A DNA stretch of 64,000 nucleotides from Arthrobacter mangrovi (GCF_026011795.1 NZ_BRVS01000004.1:62001-126000); one strand, 5' to 3'. Positions 44,489 to 56,647 are shown, counted from the first letter of the stretch. Numbers and translations are program-made. The notes: a model not told the origin generated them from the sequence alone.

Positions 44489-44760
44489 GGTGGCCTCTCA
44501 GTCTCGATCGGATGGCCGGCCCTGGCAGCCGCCCCGTCCAGCCTTCCATCGGCTGAAGTGCGGAGAATATGGGGACCCACCCTGAACCTCCCCTGATCAG
44601 GCCCTGGTCCTGGGGGACGTTCCTGGGCAACGTTGTCGAATCCCGGTATTGCGCATAGAGAGGTTGTTGATTCCTACTGGTGGGAGGAGGAGCCCGTACC
44701 AGCCGGAAATGTTGGTCGCTCGGCCGTCACGGTTTCCGCCCCGATGCTAGGAGGATTCCC

Positions 44761-45597
44761 ATGACTGAAGAAGATTCCGCCGGCCCGGGCGCCCCGGACA
44801 CCATCGTGTTGGTGCACGGCCTTTGGGTGACCCCGCGCAGCTGGGAGAAGTGGGCCGAGCGCTACGAGGGCCGCGGTTTCCGCGTGCTCGCGCCTGCCTA
44901 CCCAGGCTTTGAGGTCGAGGTCGAAGCACTGAACGAGGATCCCTCCCCGATCGAGGCTGTGACTGTCCCTGCCGTCGTCGAGCACCTCGAGCGTGTCGTA
45001 GGCGGGCTGGAGAGGGCCCCGATCATCATGGGCCACTCGGCCGGAGGCCTCTTTACCCAGATCCTGCTCGATCACGGTTACGGGGCGGCAGGTGTGGTCA
45101 TAGACTCCGCGCCGGCAGAGGGCGTCAGGGTTACCCCGGTCTCACAGATACGATCGCTCTTCCCCGTCCTCAAGAGCCCCGCGAACCGCCACAGGGCGGT
45201 GGGCTTCACCCCGGAGCAGTTCCACTACGCCTTCGCCAATACCCTCAGCCGGGAAGAGTCGGACAAAGTCTATGAGCGATACCATGTCCCTGCCCCGGGC
45301 AGCTTCGTGTGGGCCGGCCCCCTCGCCAACTTCACGCCTGGGCACCAGGACACCTACGTGAACTTCAGGAACAAGGACCGCGCGCCCTTGCTGTTCATAG
45401 CCGGCGGTGAAGACAACCTCATGCCTCCTGCGGTCAACCAGTCCAACGCCAAGCACTACCGCCACGCCAACACAGTCACGGACTACAGGGAGTTCCCCGG
45501 ACGCTCGCATTACACGGTGGGGCAGGACGGATGGGAAGAAGTCGCAGACTACGCCCTTGAGTGGGCGGTAGAGCACGCGAAGCGCGCAGCGGGGTGA
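44761..45597 (+). CDS. Alpha/beta-fold hydrolase
   Basis: 278 residues from ATG 44761, which has a textbook AGGAGG site. Fold markers: VLVHGLWVTPRSWEKW (oxyanion hole), IIMGHSAGGLFTQ (nucleophile Ser near 95), IAGGEDNLMPP (Asp) and FPGRSHYTVGQDGWEEVAD (His near 253). The insert between the elbow and the acid (AFANTLSREESDKVYERYHV) forms the cap. This type is widespread in soil actinobacteria and annotated simply as hydrolase; the substrate is unknown. No linked regulator. Confidence 0.88.
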   Translation: MTEEDSAGPGAPDTIVLVHGLWVTPRSWEKWAERYEGRGFRVLAPAYPGFEVEVEALNEDPSPIEAVTVPAVVEHLERVVGGLERAPIIMGHSAGGLFTQILLDHGYGAAGVVIDSAPAEGVRVTPVSQIRSLFPVLKSPANRHRAVGFTPEQFHYAFANTLSREESDKVYERYHVPAPGSFVWAGPLANFTPGHQDTYVNFRNKDRAPLLFIAGGEDNLMPPAVNQSNAKHYRHANTVTDYREFPGRSHYTVGQDGWEEVADYALEWAVEHAKRAAG

Positions 45598-46378
45598 ATG
45601 CCCCGGCTCCACCAGCGGGCAGGTCACCGGCAGCATCGTGTTTGGGCCGCCGGAACTCGCGGGATGCGCTCCAGGAGCCCATCCCCAACAATTGGGATGC
45701 ATGAAGGGCCGCCGCCCGGCTGCCGAAAAACTCCGCATCGAGGACATCGGCAAGATCGGTCCGCTCGAACAACATTTCCCCCGGGGACCAAAGACGGAAA
45801 CCGACACCGGGTTTCGGCGCCCTGCCCGGCTGGCCACCGAAACACCCAGTCCACCCGAATAGTTCTACGCAGCACGGACTCCTCCCCCGGACATGCTTTC
45901 AGCCCAGTCAGAACCGGGCCTTGCCGCCCGGAAAATGCTGCAAGAACCCCTCGCGTCTGCGCGGCCGGGTCAGGCACCTAGGCGTGGAAGGGCCGCCGGC
46001 AGGACGTCCTGTTCAGGCTTTTCGCTCCTGTTCGATTGCGGCCCGCACCGTGATGACAGGCAGGAGGTGGGATTGAAGGGGAATGGTCAGGATGCGGGCG
46101 GTGGGCGGCTGCTGAGGGTCCCAGCGGGGTTATCAGCCGCGCGGGGACGAGGTCGCTGCGGAGGCGCGCCACGTCGTCGCCACCTGTGCCATGGAGCGCA
46201 TCAGCGTGCTGGCCGGGAGGCCAATCGACGGGCGAGTCTCCAGTCGCGCTCCTGATATGAGCGGCCGTGCTCGAGGCAGCTTGCTTCAAGCGCAATATGC
46301 TTCGTCTTGCACAACAGTGAGCCACGCCACGAGCGATGTCAATCGCCGGGAACGTGGGAGCGGCGCCACAAAAAATCG
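45598..46378. other. Apparently gene-free stretch, possible decayed coding DNA
   Basis: Nearly 0.8 kb without a frame that has both a start site and protein-like composition. On the minus strand, about 45476-45840 reads GVGFRLWSPGEMLFERTDLA and then DVLDAEFFGSRAAALHASQL, which looks protein-like but runs into the hydrolase gene and has no recognised family. Around 46030-46110 (minus) another short protein-like run, ILTIPLQSHLLPVITVRAAI, is interrupted by stops. Most likely remnants of lost genes. Confidence 0.4.
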
Positions 46379-46425
46379 TTGACAGGCGGGGGGCGGAACA
46401 CTACGGTCTGTTATATATCAGTTGT
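46379..46425 (+). promoter_or_regulatory. purU-dmg promoter with GntR-like operator
   Basis: TTGACA (46379-46384) is followed 17 bases later by TACGGT (46402-46407). Immediately downstream lies TCTGTTATATATCAG (46407-46421), an imperfect palindrome. A relative, TAGATATATCAGA, lies upstream of the GntR gene at 50781-50793. A GntR operator overlapping the start of transcription is the likely reading. Confidence 0.65.
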
Positions 46426-46523
46426 ATGTTCAACACGAGGCGACTCTGCCAAGGCCCACGTTTCGTTTCCGGGCAACAACGCCGTCACAACTTCGCTCTT
46501 CCCCCAAGGAGGAACCAGACGCC

Positions 46524-50011
<3,488 letters not shown>

Positions 50012-50023
50012 CCGGCAAGCACA

Positions 50024-50062
50024 CGGCTGAGGCCCGGGACAGTCGGTCCCGGGCCTCAGCCG
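50024..50062. terminator. Bidirectional terminator between dmg and GntR gene
   Basis: CGGCTGAGGCCCGGGAC and its exact complement form a 17-pair stem with loop AGTCG, 12 bases after the dmg stop and just before the convergent GntR stop. Confidence 0.85.
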
Positions 50063-50084
50063 CATGCGGGCAACTGCACGGCAC

Positions 50085-50723
50085 CTACAGCGCGTTGCGC
50101 ACCAATCCTTCGAAGTGCGTGACATGCTCCTCGGCCAGGGCCGCTGCCCGGTCCGCGTCGCCGTCGATAATGGCCTGCAGCAGCGCCTCATGTTCCCGCA
50201 CGTTTCCGGTGATAGGAGCCAACCCGGACAGGACGAAATTCCACATCCGCTGCGACAGGCTGAAGTATTGGATCAAAGTGGCCTCCACATAACTGTTGCG
50301 CATGACGGCGTACACCATGCGGTGGATCTGCCCGTCCAGGTCCATCGAGGTCCGGTTGGACTCCGCCGGGGATTTCGCCAGCGCCCGCAGGCACTCCTTC
50401 AAGCGCTGCCGGTCCTCGTCCGTGGCCAGTTCAGCCGCGCGGCGCGCGGCGAAGGATTCCAGCACCCGGCGGGCATCGGAGATGGCCTTCAGGTCCCGGA
50501 TGTTCACGTCGGCAATGATGGTGCCCCGGCGCGGATAGACAGTAAGCATGCGGTCGGACTCCAGCCGCTTGACAGCCTCGCGCATCGGCGTGCGTCCCAC
50601 GCCCAACTCCGCCATCATGGCCTCTTCGTCCAAGGCCGTCCCCGGCGGCAGCCGCATGTCGATAATGCGCTCACGCAGTTCCTGGTACGCGTGTTCCGCC
50701 CGGGTCCGTCCGGCGGTAGTCAT
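50085..50723 (-). CDS. GntR/FCD-family regulator of glycine betaine genes
   Basis: 212 residues from ATG 50723; a GTG nine bases earlier is an alternative. The winged helix reads RAEHAYQELRERIIDMRLPPGTAL then GVGRTPMREAVKRLESDRML, the FadR/VanR type. The FCD effector domain follows (about 80-205) with metal ligands expected in ARRVLESFAARRAAE, GQIHRMVY and EHEALLQAI. It lies between dimethylglycine oxidase and the betaine monooxygenase genes and diverges from the latter; similar ATATATCAG elements lie before it and before purU. It most likely represses this cluster until betaine or dimethylglycine is present. Confidence 0.9.
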   Translation of the reverse strand: MTTAGRTRAEHAYQELRERIIDMRLPPGTALDEEAMMAELGVGRTPMREAVKRLESDRMLTVYPRRGTIIADVNIRDLKAISDARRVLESFAARRAAELATDEDRQRLKECLRALAKSPAESNRTSMDLDGQIHRMVYAVMRNSYVEATLIQYFSLSQRMWNFVLSGLAPITGNVREHEALLQAIIDGDADRAAALAEEHVTHFEGLVRNAL

Positions 50724-51130
50724 CGCTTCCACGGGGCCGGCCTTTCCGTTGATCCAGCGGGCCGGTGACCCGGCCCACCCTAGATATATCAGACGTAGCA
50801 CCAGTCGGCCCCTCGCGTTCCTTATACAAGCTGGACTCTGTTGCCCATCGGGGGGGGCGACCGACCGCACCGCAATTCCAATGCGTTTCGATGGCCCAGG
50901 ACCGCGCCTTAAAAGTCTTGACACCTAGCGTGGGATGCGTCACGCTGTTGCACATCGTGATTGTTGTTGCGTAGTACGCGCGAAGGGCTGAATGTGGAGA
51001 CGCTTGGAATGAAGCCAGAGAAAGCACCATCTGCCCGACGGCCCCCTGTTGCTCCTCGACAACACATGTTGCCCCTCTAACTCCGTAATCCCCCGCCAAT
51101 CGCACACTGCCAGTCCTCCCGGGAGAAAAA
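50724..51130. promoter_or_regulatory. Divergent GntR/gbcA control region
   Basis: 407 bases with no supported gene. It contains the GntR-like element TAGATATATCAGA (50781-50793) and, toward gbcA, a TTGACA (50918-50923) without a clear -10 at 17 bases, plus TTGCAC (50948-50953) followed at 18 bases by TAGTAC. The long leader may carry activator sites; I see no riboswitch-like structure. Confidence 0.45.
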
Positions 51131-52435
51131 ATGTCCGCTCCAGTGAACGTGCCCCTCAACTCACGAGGAAAACTCGCTTCATCATTGCCTGCCCAGCAGC
51201 TGGCGGAAATCACCGACCTGTTTGAATTCCGGCGCACGGGCTATTCCCTCGACGCCCCTTTCTACACCGACCCGACGATTTTCAAGATCGACATGGAGGC
51301 CATTTTTGGCCAGCACTGGATCTACGCTGCCAGCGTCGCCGAACTGCCGGAGCCGGGTGACTACGTCACCGTCGATTACGGGCCCTACTCCCTGATCGTG
51401 CTGCGCAACGACGACGGCGACGTGAACGTCCTGCACAATGTGTGCCGCCACCGCGGCGCCCGCGTCCTGACCGAAGCGGCGGGATCAACGGGGAACCTGG
51501 TCTGCGGTTACCACTCCTGGACCTACTCGCCCAGCGGCGACCTGATCCACGCCTCGGCTCCCGGGGAAACGAAGTTCGACAAGAGCTGCTTCGGCCTCAA
51601 GCGCGCCCACAGCCGCGTGGTCGCCGGGCTCATCTTCGTCTGCGTTGCGGACGAGCCGCCGGCAGACTTCGACGAAACCTCAAAGATCTTTGAGCCCTAC
51701 CTCGCGCCCCACGATCTGTCGAAGACGAAAATCGCCTACCAGCAGAACATCGTCGAGGAGGGCAACTGGAAGCTCGTCATGGAGAACAACCGTGAGTGCT
51801 ACCACTGCGACGGCCACCCGGAGCTGGCCTGTTCCCTCTTCCCCACCTGGGGATTGACGGAGGGCCTGATCCCGCCGCATCTCGAGGAAGTGTGGGACCG
51901 CAACAAGGAAGCCCGGTCCTCGCTCGAGGAGCGCTGCCGCCGCTACGGCCTCCCCTACGAGGTCGTCGAGGAGCTTGACACGCGCATCGCGGGAATCCGC
52001 ATTTCCCGGGAAGCGCTCGACGGAGAAGGCGAATCGTTCTCACCCGATGGGCGCAGGCTTTCCAAGAAGCTGCTCGGCGACTTGCGGGACTTCCGCCTTG
52101 GCCGCTGCTCGATGCACCTGCAACCCAACAGCTGGTTCCATTTCCTCGGGGACCACGTCATCACGTTCGGCGTCTTCCCCATCAACGAGCACCAGACCCT
52201 GGTACGCACAACCTGGCTGGTGGCTGACGATGCCGAGGAAGGCGTCGATTACGACCTGGAGAAACTCACCTACACCTGGAAGCAAACAAACCTGCAGGAC
52301 AAGGCCTTCGTGGAGCTGTGCCAGCAGGGTGCCGGCAGCCCCGCCTACGAGCCCGGCCCGTACATGAAGAGCGAATACCAGGTCGAGGCGTTCATCAACT
52401 GGTACGTGCAGCGCGTGCAGGAGCACTTGGCATGA
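51131..52435 (+). CDS. gbcA: Glycine betaine monooxygenase, Rieske oxygenase subunit
   Basis: 434 residues, GGGAG before the ATG. Demethylates glycine betaine to dimethylglycine and formaldehyde. Rieske 2Fe-2S ligands: CRHRGA (Cys, His) and CGYHSW (Cys, His). The mononuclear iron site is WKLVMENNRECYHCDGHPEL, with the Asn/His-His pattern typical of GbcA and stachydrine demethylase rather than of aromatic-ring dioxygenases. Overlaps gbcB by four bases (ATGA). Its product is the substrate of the dimethylglycine oxidase 3 kb upstream, which settles betaine over stachydrine. Confidence 0.93.
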   Translation: MSAPVNVPLNSRGKLASSLPAQQLAEITDLFEFRRTGYSLDAPFYTDPTIFKIDMEAIFGQHWIYAASVAELPEPGDYVTVDYGPYSLIVLRNDDGDVNVLHNVCRHRGARVLTEAAGSTGNLVCGYHSWTYSPSGDLIHASAPGETKFDKSCFGLKRAHSRVVAGLIFVCVADEPPADFDETSKIFEPYLAPHDLSKTKIAYQQNIVEEGNWKLVMENNRECYHCDGHPELACSLFPTWGLTEGLIPPHLEEVWDRNKEARSSLEERCRRYGLPYEVVEELDTRIAGIRISREALDGEGESFSPDGRRLSKKLLGDLRDFRLGRCSMHLQPNSWFHFLGDHVITFGVFPINEHQTLVRTTWLVADDAEEGVDYDLEKLTYTWKQTNLQDKAFVELCQQGAGSPAYEPGPYMKSEYQVEAFINWYVQRVQEHLA

Positions 52436-53841
52436 CTGAGCTCCTCACTGAGACTGCAATCGCGGAACCATCGCGCATCCGTGGTCTTGAAATGCCGTGG
52501 AACAGGGTGATGAGCAGCACCGAGGGGCCCGCCGGCGCCGCCCGTGCGCTGGGCCCCTGGCATCCGCAGGAGTTCATGGCTGAGTGTGTCGAGACCGTTC
52601 CCGAAGCGGGCGGCATGATGACCTTCGTATTCCGCCGCTGCGACGGTGCACCCCTGGCATTCCGTGCGGGCCAGTACGTGAACATCGCCTTTCCCGTGAA
52701 CGGCGAGGACAAGGATCCGGTGGACCGCAGCTACTCGCTGTCCAGTTCGCCCACGGAGCCGTGGACCTTCAACGTCACCGTCAAACGCGACCCCGCCGGG
52801 CTCGTCTCTCCGTGGGTTCACGAGAACGTCAAACCCGGCACGGTCCTGGACATGCTGGGACCGGTCGGGGCTTTCCATCTGCCCGACGCCGACCGGCGGG
52901 CACGGTACCTCTTGCTGGCCGCCGGCGCCGGCATCACCCCCATCATGTCGATGGTGCGGACCATCCACTCCCTGCCCGGGCACGCCGACGTGGTGGTGCT
53001 CTACCACGGAGCGGAGGCCGGCGGCTTTGCCTTCCACCGGGAACTGGCCTACATCGCCTCCGTGGACTCGCGTGTCAAGGTCTTCTACTCCCTGGGCGAC
53101 CGCAGCAAACCCCAGGGGTGGGAAGGACTCAGCGGGAGGCTGACGGCGACCATGATCGACGAGGTGGCCCCCGACGCCAACGGCCGCCAGGTCTATGCCT
53201 GCGGTCCCGAGGGTTACCTGAACTCCGCCACCGAACTCCTCAAGAAGGTCGGTGTCGACGACACCTCTATCTATATGGAATTCTTCTCGGGAGATCGCCA
53301 GACGCTCCTTGAATACCAAGCGGAGATCGCGTTTGCAGCGGACATCGCCGAGGAAATCGCGGAGGAAATTGAAGATTCCGCCGAGGACTATTTTGAAAGC
53401 CAGCCCGCGGAGTTCGCGCTCTACGAGCCCGGCTACGATGCCGAGGGAACCCTGAAGGCCACGGGGCTGCCACTGGAAACCGTCGAGCCGGGCGCGCCCG
53501 GCTCCGAAGACGGCACTTCGGGTGTGGGAGACGAGCCAGGTTCCCCTGATGCCTCGAGTTTTGACACGGTGGGAACGGGAAGCCTGACCCTGTCCTTCAT
53601 GCGTACAGGCGTCAATGTTCGGATTGACCCGGAGGAACACATCCTCGAGGTAGCCCAGCGTGCGGGGGTCAGGATCGGCGCCAACTGCAAGGAAGGCATG
53701 TGCGGCTCCTGCAAGGTCGTCAAGCTTTCCGGCGAGGTCGAGATGAACCACCAGGGCGGGATCCGGGCACGGGAAATCGATGCCGGCAAGTTCCTGCCCT
53801 GCTGCTCGACCGCGCGCACCGACATGGTGATCGACGCCTAG
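52432..53841 (+). CDS. gbcB: Glycine betaine monooxygenase, reductase subunit with extended linker
   Basis: 469 residues. Delivers electrons from NAD(P)H to GbcA. A ferredoxin-reductase module (about 40-295) has the FAD motif DRSYSLSS (Arg99) and LLLAAGAGITPIMSMVR for NAD(P)H, closing with YMEFFSGDRQ. A C-terminal plant-type 2Fe-2S ferredoxin (about 384-469) has Cys419, 424, 427 and 457 in CKEGMCGSC and PCCS. Between them lies an acidic linker (about 298-383), making the protein roughly 100 residues longer than Pseudomonas GbcB as I remember it. Ends at a strong terminator. Confidence 0.93.
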   Translation: MTELLTETAIAEPSRIRGLEMPWNRVMSSTEGPAGAARALGPWHPQEFMAECVETVPEAGGMMTFVFRRCDGAPLAFRAGQYVNIAFPVNGEDKDPVDRSYSLSSSPTEPWTFNVTVKRDPAGLVSPWVHENVKPGTVLDMLGPVGAFHLPDADRRARYLLLAAGAGITPIMSMVRTIHSLPGHADVVVLYHGAEAGGFAFHRELAYIASVDSRVKVFYSLGDRSKPQGWEGLSGRLTATMIDEVAPDANGRQVYACGPEGYLNSATELLKKVGVDDTSIYMEFFSGDRQTLLEYQAEIAFAADIAEEIAEEIEDSAEDYFESQPAEFALYEPGYDAEGTLKATGLPLETVEPGAPGSEDGTSGVGDEPGSPDASSFDTVGTGSLTLSFMRTGVNVRIDPEEHILEVAQRAGVRIGANCKEGMCGSCKVVKLSGEVEMNHQGGIRAREIDAGKFLPCCSTARTDMVIDA

Positions 53842-53880
53842 CCGCCTATAGCTGCTCTAGGGGTCGAACACGGCTACGCG

Positions 53881-53927
53881 ACAGGGCCTGCGGGAAATGC
53901 CGCACGTGGTATTCCCGCAGGCCCTGT
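53881..53927 (+). terminator. Terminator after gbcB
   Basis: ACAGGGCCTGCGGGAA and its exact complement (16 pairs, 15-base loop) begin 39 bases after the gbcB stop. Confidence 0.8.
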
Positions 53928-53999
53928 ATGCCGTGGGCTATACACAGCAGCCACGCTGCAGGCCCGTAATAAGCGTACATATCCTTTGCTTAAGTCGCG

Positions 54000-54018
54000 T
54001 TAGGTGTGCCTTACTAGA
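54000..54018 (+). promoter_or_regulatory. IdeR/DtxR-like iron box
   Basis: TTAGGTGTGCCTTACTAGA matches about 14 of 19 positions of the actinobacterial iron box TTAGGTTAGCCTTACCTAA. It lies 27 bases before the ATG at 54045, where a repressor would block transcription when iron is plentiful. Confidence 0.55.
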
Positions 54019-54044
54019 CGGCGACCGTCCCGGAAGGATTACCC

Positions 54045-54893
54045 ATGAGTTCGACCCCGTACACTTCCCCGGCACCTGCATCGTTCGCCGCCGATCTGCG
54101 AGCCGCCCACTCCCGGTCGGTAACGCGCCGCATCCTGGCGGGCGAGGGCGCCGTCGAACTCACGGCTTACCGCGCCGGCGAAACGCTCTCCTCCGCCGTT
54201 CACGGCGTCTCCCGCTCCGGGCAGCTGGTGGTCGCGGATATCCCCAACCTCTTCCATTCACTCGGCGGGTTCCACACGGCCGACGACATCGAGGTGCGCG
54301 CGGACATCGTCAAGGATTCCGCAGACCACAGCCTCGCCCTACGTCTGGCGTCCGTGCACCTGTTGGGCACGCTGCGCTGGTGCCGGGATACGGAGGAGGT
54401 GGCCGCGCTGGGCCTGCAGGGGCAGCTGTCGGATCTCGTCCACGACTTCGGGCCGCGCATGCGGGTGGGCGTGGTCTCCACCGAACGGATCCTTCTGCAC
54501 GACTGCTCCGGCGTCACCGCCTACGGCGCTGCCATCCTGACCGAAGCCGCCAACGCGGCCCCGTCGACCGACGCCCTTCTGGACGCCGTCATGTCCACCG
54601 CCTCCGAGACCCTGGCGGGGGTCGCCGATGCCGTGCTGGACGGCGGACTCCTCGGCTGGGCCGAGCGGCTCGACCTGCCGGAGGCCACAGGCGCCGTCAC
54701 CGGTCCGGCGCACTGCATAGACGTGGACGGCTACTGCGTAACCCTGGCGCGCTTCGCCGGAGACCAGGGCTGGGTTGTGCAGGTGCCGCTGCCGTCGCCG
54801 GCCCATGCCCCATCGGCGCAGGGCGGCATCATCGCCTGGCGCCATCTCCTAGACTCTTTGCCCGCGCGGCGCATCAGTGCGCCGCGGCCCTGA
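54045..54893 (+). CDS. Possibly iron-regulated protein, HugZ/DUF2470-like
   Basis: 282 residues, GGAAGGA before the ATG. The N-terminal part (about 20-110: LTAYRAGETLSSAVHGVSRSG then ADDIEVRADIVKDSADHSLA) has the strand pattern of split-barrel proteins of the HugZ/DUF2470 type, some of which bind haem. The C-terminal half (ILLHDCSGVTAYGAAILTEA, LDVDGYCVTLARFAG-like) is not recognised. No signal peptide. The iron box in front suggests a role in iron or haem metabolism. The family call is tentative; the gene itself is solid by composition and ribosome site. Confidence 0.6.
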   Translation: MSSTPYTSPAPASFAADLRAAHSRSVTRRILAGEGAVELTAYRAGETLSSAVHGVSRSGQLVVADIPNLFHSLGGFHTADDIEVRADIVKDSADHSLALRLASVHLLGTLRWCRDTEEVAALGLQGQLSDLVHDFGPRMRVGVVSTERILLHDCSGVTAYGAAILTEAANAAPSTDALLDAVMSTASETLAGVADAVLDGGLLGWAERLDLPEATGAVTGPAHCIDVDGYCVTLARFAGDQGWVVQVPLPSPAHAPSAQGGIIAWRHLLDSLPARRISAPRP

Positions 54894-54904
54894 GCACGGG
54901 CCGC
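54884..54904 (+). terminator. Small hairpin at the end of the 54045 gene
   Basis: GCGGCCC-TGAGCAC-GGGCCGC, seven pairs, spanning the stop codon at 54891. Weak terminator candidate for the convergent pair. Confidence 0.4.
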
Positions 54905-54953
54905 AGCGGGCAACCGGCTGCGCAGGTTCAGCCGCGCCTGCTGTGAGGTGGGG

Positions 54954-55238
54954 TCAGGCCACCGTGTAAGTCGCGCAGGTAGCGGTGTCGGTGACCTCGA
55001 TACCCTCGGCGGTGCACATCAAGTCGCTGTTGTAGGAGCATTCAAGACGGTGACACGCACCCACGCGGCCGGCATCACCAGTAACGGGTCGGCGGGCATC
55101 CAGCTGCACGAAGGTGCCGCAGGAGGCCTGGGACTCGGCGCCGGCGATCGTGATGGCCAGCGCGTTGCAGGCGTGGTCGCCGTTGAAGGAGCAGGAGGTG
55201 GTGGCGCAGGAGCGCACGGCGGTCGTCATAGTGCTCAT
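54954..55238 (-). CDS. Tandem DUF1540 cysteine-rich protein
   Basis: 94 residues from ATG 55238 (an ATG at 55229 with a GGATGAG site is equally possible). Two repeats each carry four Cys: CATTSCSFNGDHACNALAIT then SCGTF, and CHRLECSYNSDLMCTAEGIE then TCATYTVA. The C-x4-C-x6/7-C spacing is the DUF1540 pattern, thought to bind a metal, but the biochemical role is unknown. No signal peptide. Convergent with the gene at 54045. Confidence 0.82.
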   Translation of the reverse strand: MSTMTTAVRSCATTSCSFNGDHACNALAITIAGAESQASCGTFVQLDARRPVTGDAGRVGACHRLECSYNSDLMCTAEGIEVTDTATCATYTVA

Positions 55239-55555
55239 CCTTGTCAATCCAGGCCCAAGCCCTCGTGCCCGGGCGATTAATCAAGAATAGGCTCCCCTGC
55301 GGCTTGCGCAAGTAGATTCGCCCACAGGGCTGTCAGATGTGCGTCGATGCATATGCACGCGGAAACGGCTTTGCCGCCCCATCGACACTGCGTGGTACCG
55401 AGCCCGGTCGCCACTCCTGAAGGGTTCGTGGATCTTGGGGAGTTCCAGTTCTACGGCACCGGCAAGCCGGTAGACTGAAAGTGGCGGATCTAGCTGGAGC
55501 CGCAGTCGCGTTGCTGCGGGCCGATACGCCTGAAGCCTTTTCGAAGGAGGGTGTC
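55239..55555. other. 317-base gap upstream of the GAF-ANTAR gene
   Basis: No supported gene. It contains the promoters of the divergent DUF1540 and GAF-ANTAR genes. An in-frame GTG at 55481 could extend the GAF-ANTAR protein by 25 residues, but the ATG at 55556 has the better site. Confidence 0.4.
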
Positions 55556-56275
55556 ATGGAGCGGAATCTTCCCCTTGATGAGCTCTCACTGGCTGTCGCC
55601 AGAATTCGGGGTCTGCTGCTGACGGCGGAAAAGGTCGACGAGGCCGTGCAGCTTCTGGCTCAGGCTATTAGGTATGCCGTTCCGGGGACGGTTGGTGCTG
55701 GTGTCTCGTTGTTGGACTCCCGCGGCCGCAGGACCAGTAGCGGCTCCACGAACCGTGTTGTCGAACAGGCCGACATGCTGCAGTATGAGCTGGGCGAGGG
55801 GCCGTGCCTGACGGCTTGGGCGACCGAAGAGACCGTGATTGTCGATGACGTGCGCACCGATCCGCGGTGGCAGCTATGGAGCAATGCCGTAAAGTCCCTG
55901 CCCATCCGCTCCGTGGTCAGCGCCGCCCTGATTGCCGGTGACGAATGCATCGGCGCGCTGAAGGTCTATGCCGAGCATCCGTCGGCGTATTCGAAGTCTA
56001 CGGGCGAGTTGTTGGAACTGTTCGCCTCGCCGGCGGCGACACTGCTCTCCCACGTGCAGGCCAGCGAACTTCCCCAGCGGCTCAGCGAGAACCTGCAGTC
56101 CTCGCTGCACAGCCGGGACCTGGTGAACCGGGCCTGCGGGATAGTGATGGAACGCTACGGGCTGGACTACGAAACAGCGCTGCAGGGGCTGATGCTGCAG
56201 GCCCGAGAGGCCGAGGTACCGCTGCAGCAGTTCAGCGCCTCCCTGATTGCCGCCACACCGGCCGGCCAAGAGTAG
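55556..56275 (+). CDS. GAF and ANTAR domain regulator
   Basis: 239 residues from ATG 55556, with GAAGGAGG seven bases upstream. The GAF domain (about 20-165) contains AVPGTVGAGVSLLDSRGRR, LQYELGEGPCLTAW and SVVSAALIAGDECIGALKVY. The C-terminal ANTAR RNA-binding domain (about 170-230) has the family pattern SRDLVNRACGIVMERYGLD then ALQGLMLQAREAEVPLQQF. ANTAR proteins bind paired RNA hairpins and prevent transcription termination. The GAF domain probably senses a small ligand. Followed six bases later by a small partner gene. Confidence 0.92.
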   Translation: MERNLPLDELSLAVARIRGLLLTAEKVDEAVQLLAQAIRYAVPGTVGAGVSLLDSRGRRTSSGSTNRVVEQADMLQYELGEGPCLTAWATEETVIVDDVRTDPRWQLWSNAVKSLPIRSVVSAALIAGDECIGALKVYAEHPSAYSKSTGELLELFASPAATLLSHVQASELPQRLSENLQSSLHSRDLVNRACGIVMERYGLDYETALQGLMLQAREAEVPLQQFSASLIAATPAGQE

Positions 56276-56281
56276 CCGGCG

Positions 56282-56626
56282 GTGCACGTGGGCTCCGATC
56301 CGCACGAACCGCAACAGCAGGCCATGCTTCGTTCCGCCGTGCAGGCGGCGCGTATCAGCGTAGGCGATCTCTGGCTGCATTACTTCAGCATCGGCGGCAC
56401 CGTCGGGGAGTACGAAGTGGAGGCCTACCTGCAGGGCCTGCTCTCCCTCCCCGTGCTTCAGCGGGACCTGCTGGCCATGGCCGCCAACGAACTCATCAAG
56501 GCTATGCCCCGGCCGCACGCACCCTACTCGGACGAACTCGCGAACAGCGCCAAGGATTCCCAAGACCCGGCAGGGAAAGACGAGTGCCTCGGCCCGGTAC
56601 GGCTGGACCCGAAAGACCCGGAATAA
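56282..56626 (+). CDS. Small conserved partner of GAF-ANTAR protein
   Basis: 114 residues from GTG 56282. The core ARISVGDLWLHYFSIGGTVG followed by EYEVEAYLQGLLSLPVLQRD recurs, as I recall, beside GAF-ANTAR genes in Arthrobacter relatives. It may be a regulatory partner, but no function is known to me. The last 35 residues are charged and disordered. Six-base gap to the upstream gene implies co-expression. Confidence 0.75.
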   Translation: MHVGSDPHEPQQQAMLRSAVQAARISVGDLWLHYFSIGGTVGEYEVEAYLQGLLSLPVLQRDLLAMAANELIKAMPRPHAPYSDELANSAKDSQDPAGKDECLGPVRLDPKDPE

Positions 56627-56647
56627 CGGCAGAGTCCGCCGCCGGAA

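Noticed and set aside
45978-46325. Minus-strand 115-codon frame
   Set aside because: Pro/His-rich, no ribosome site, no motif; probably chance.
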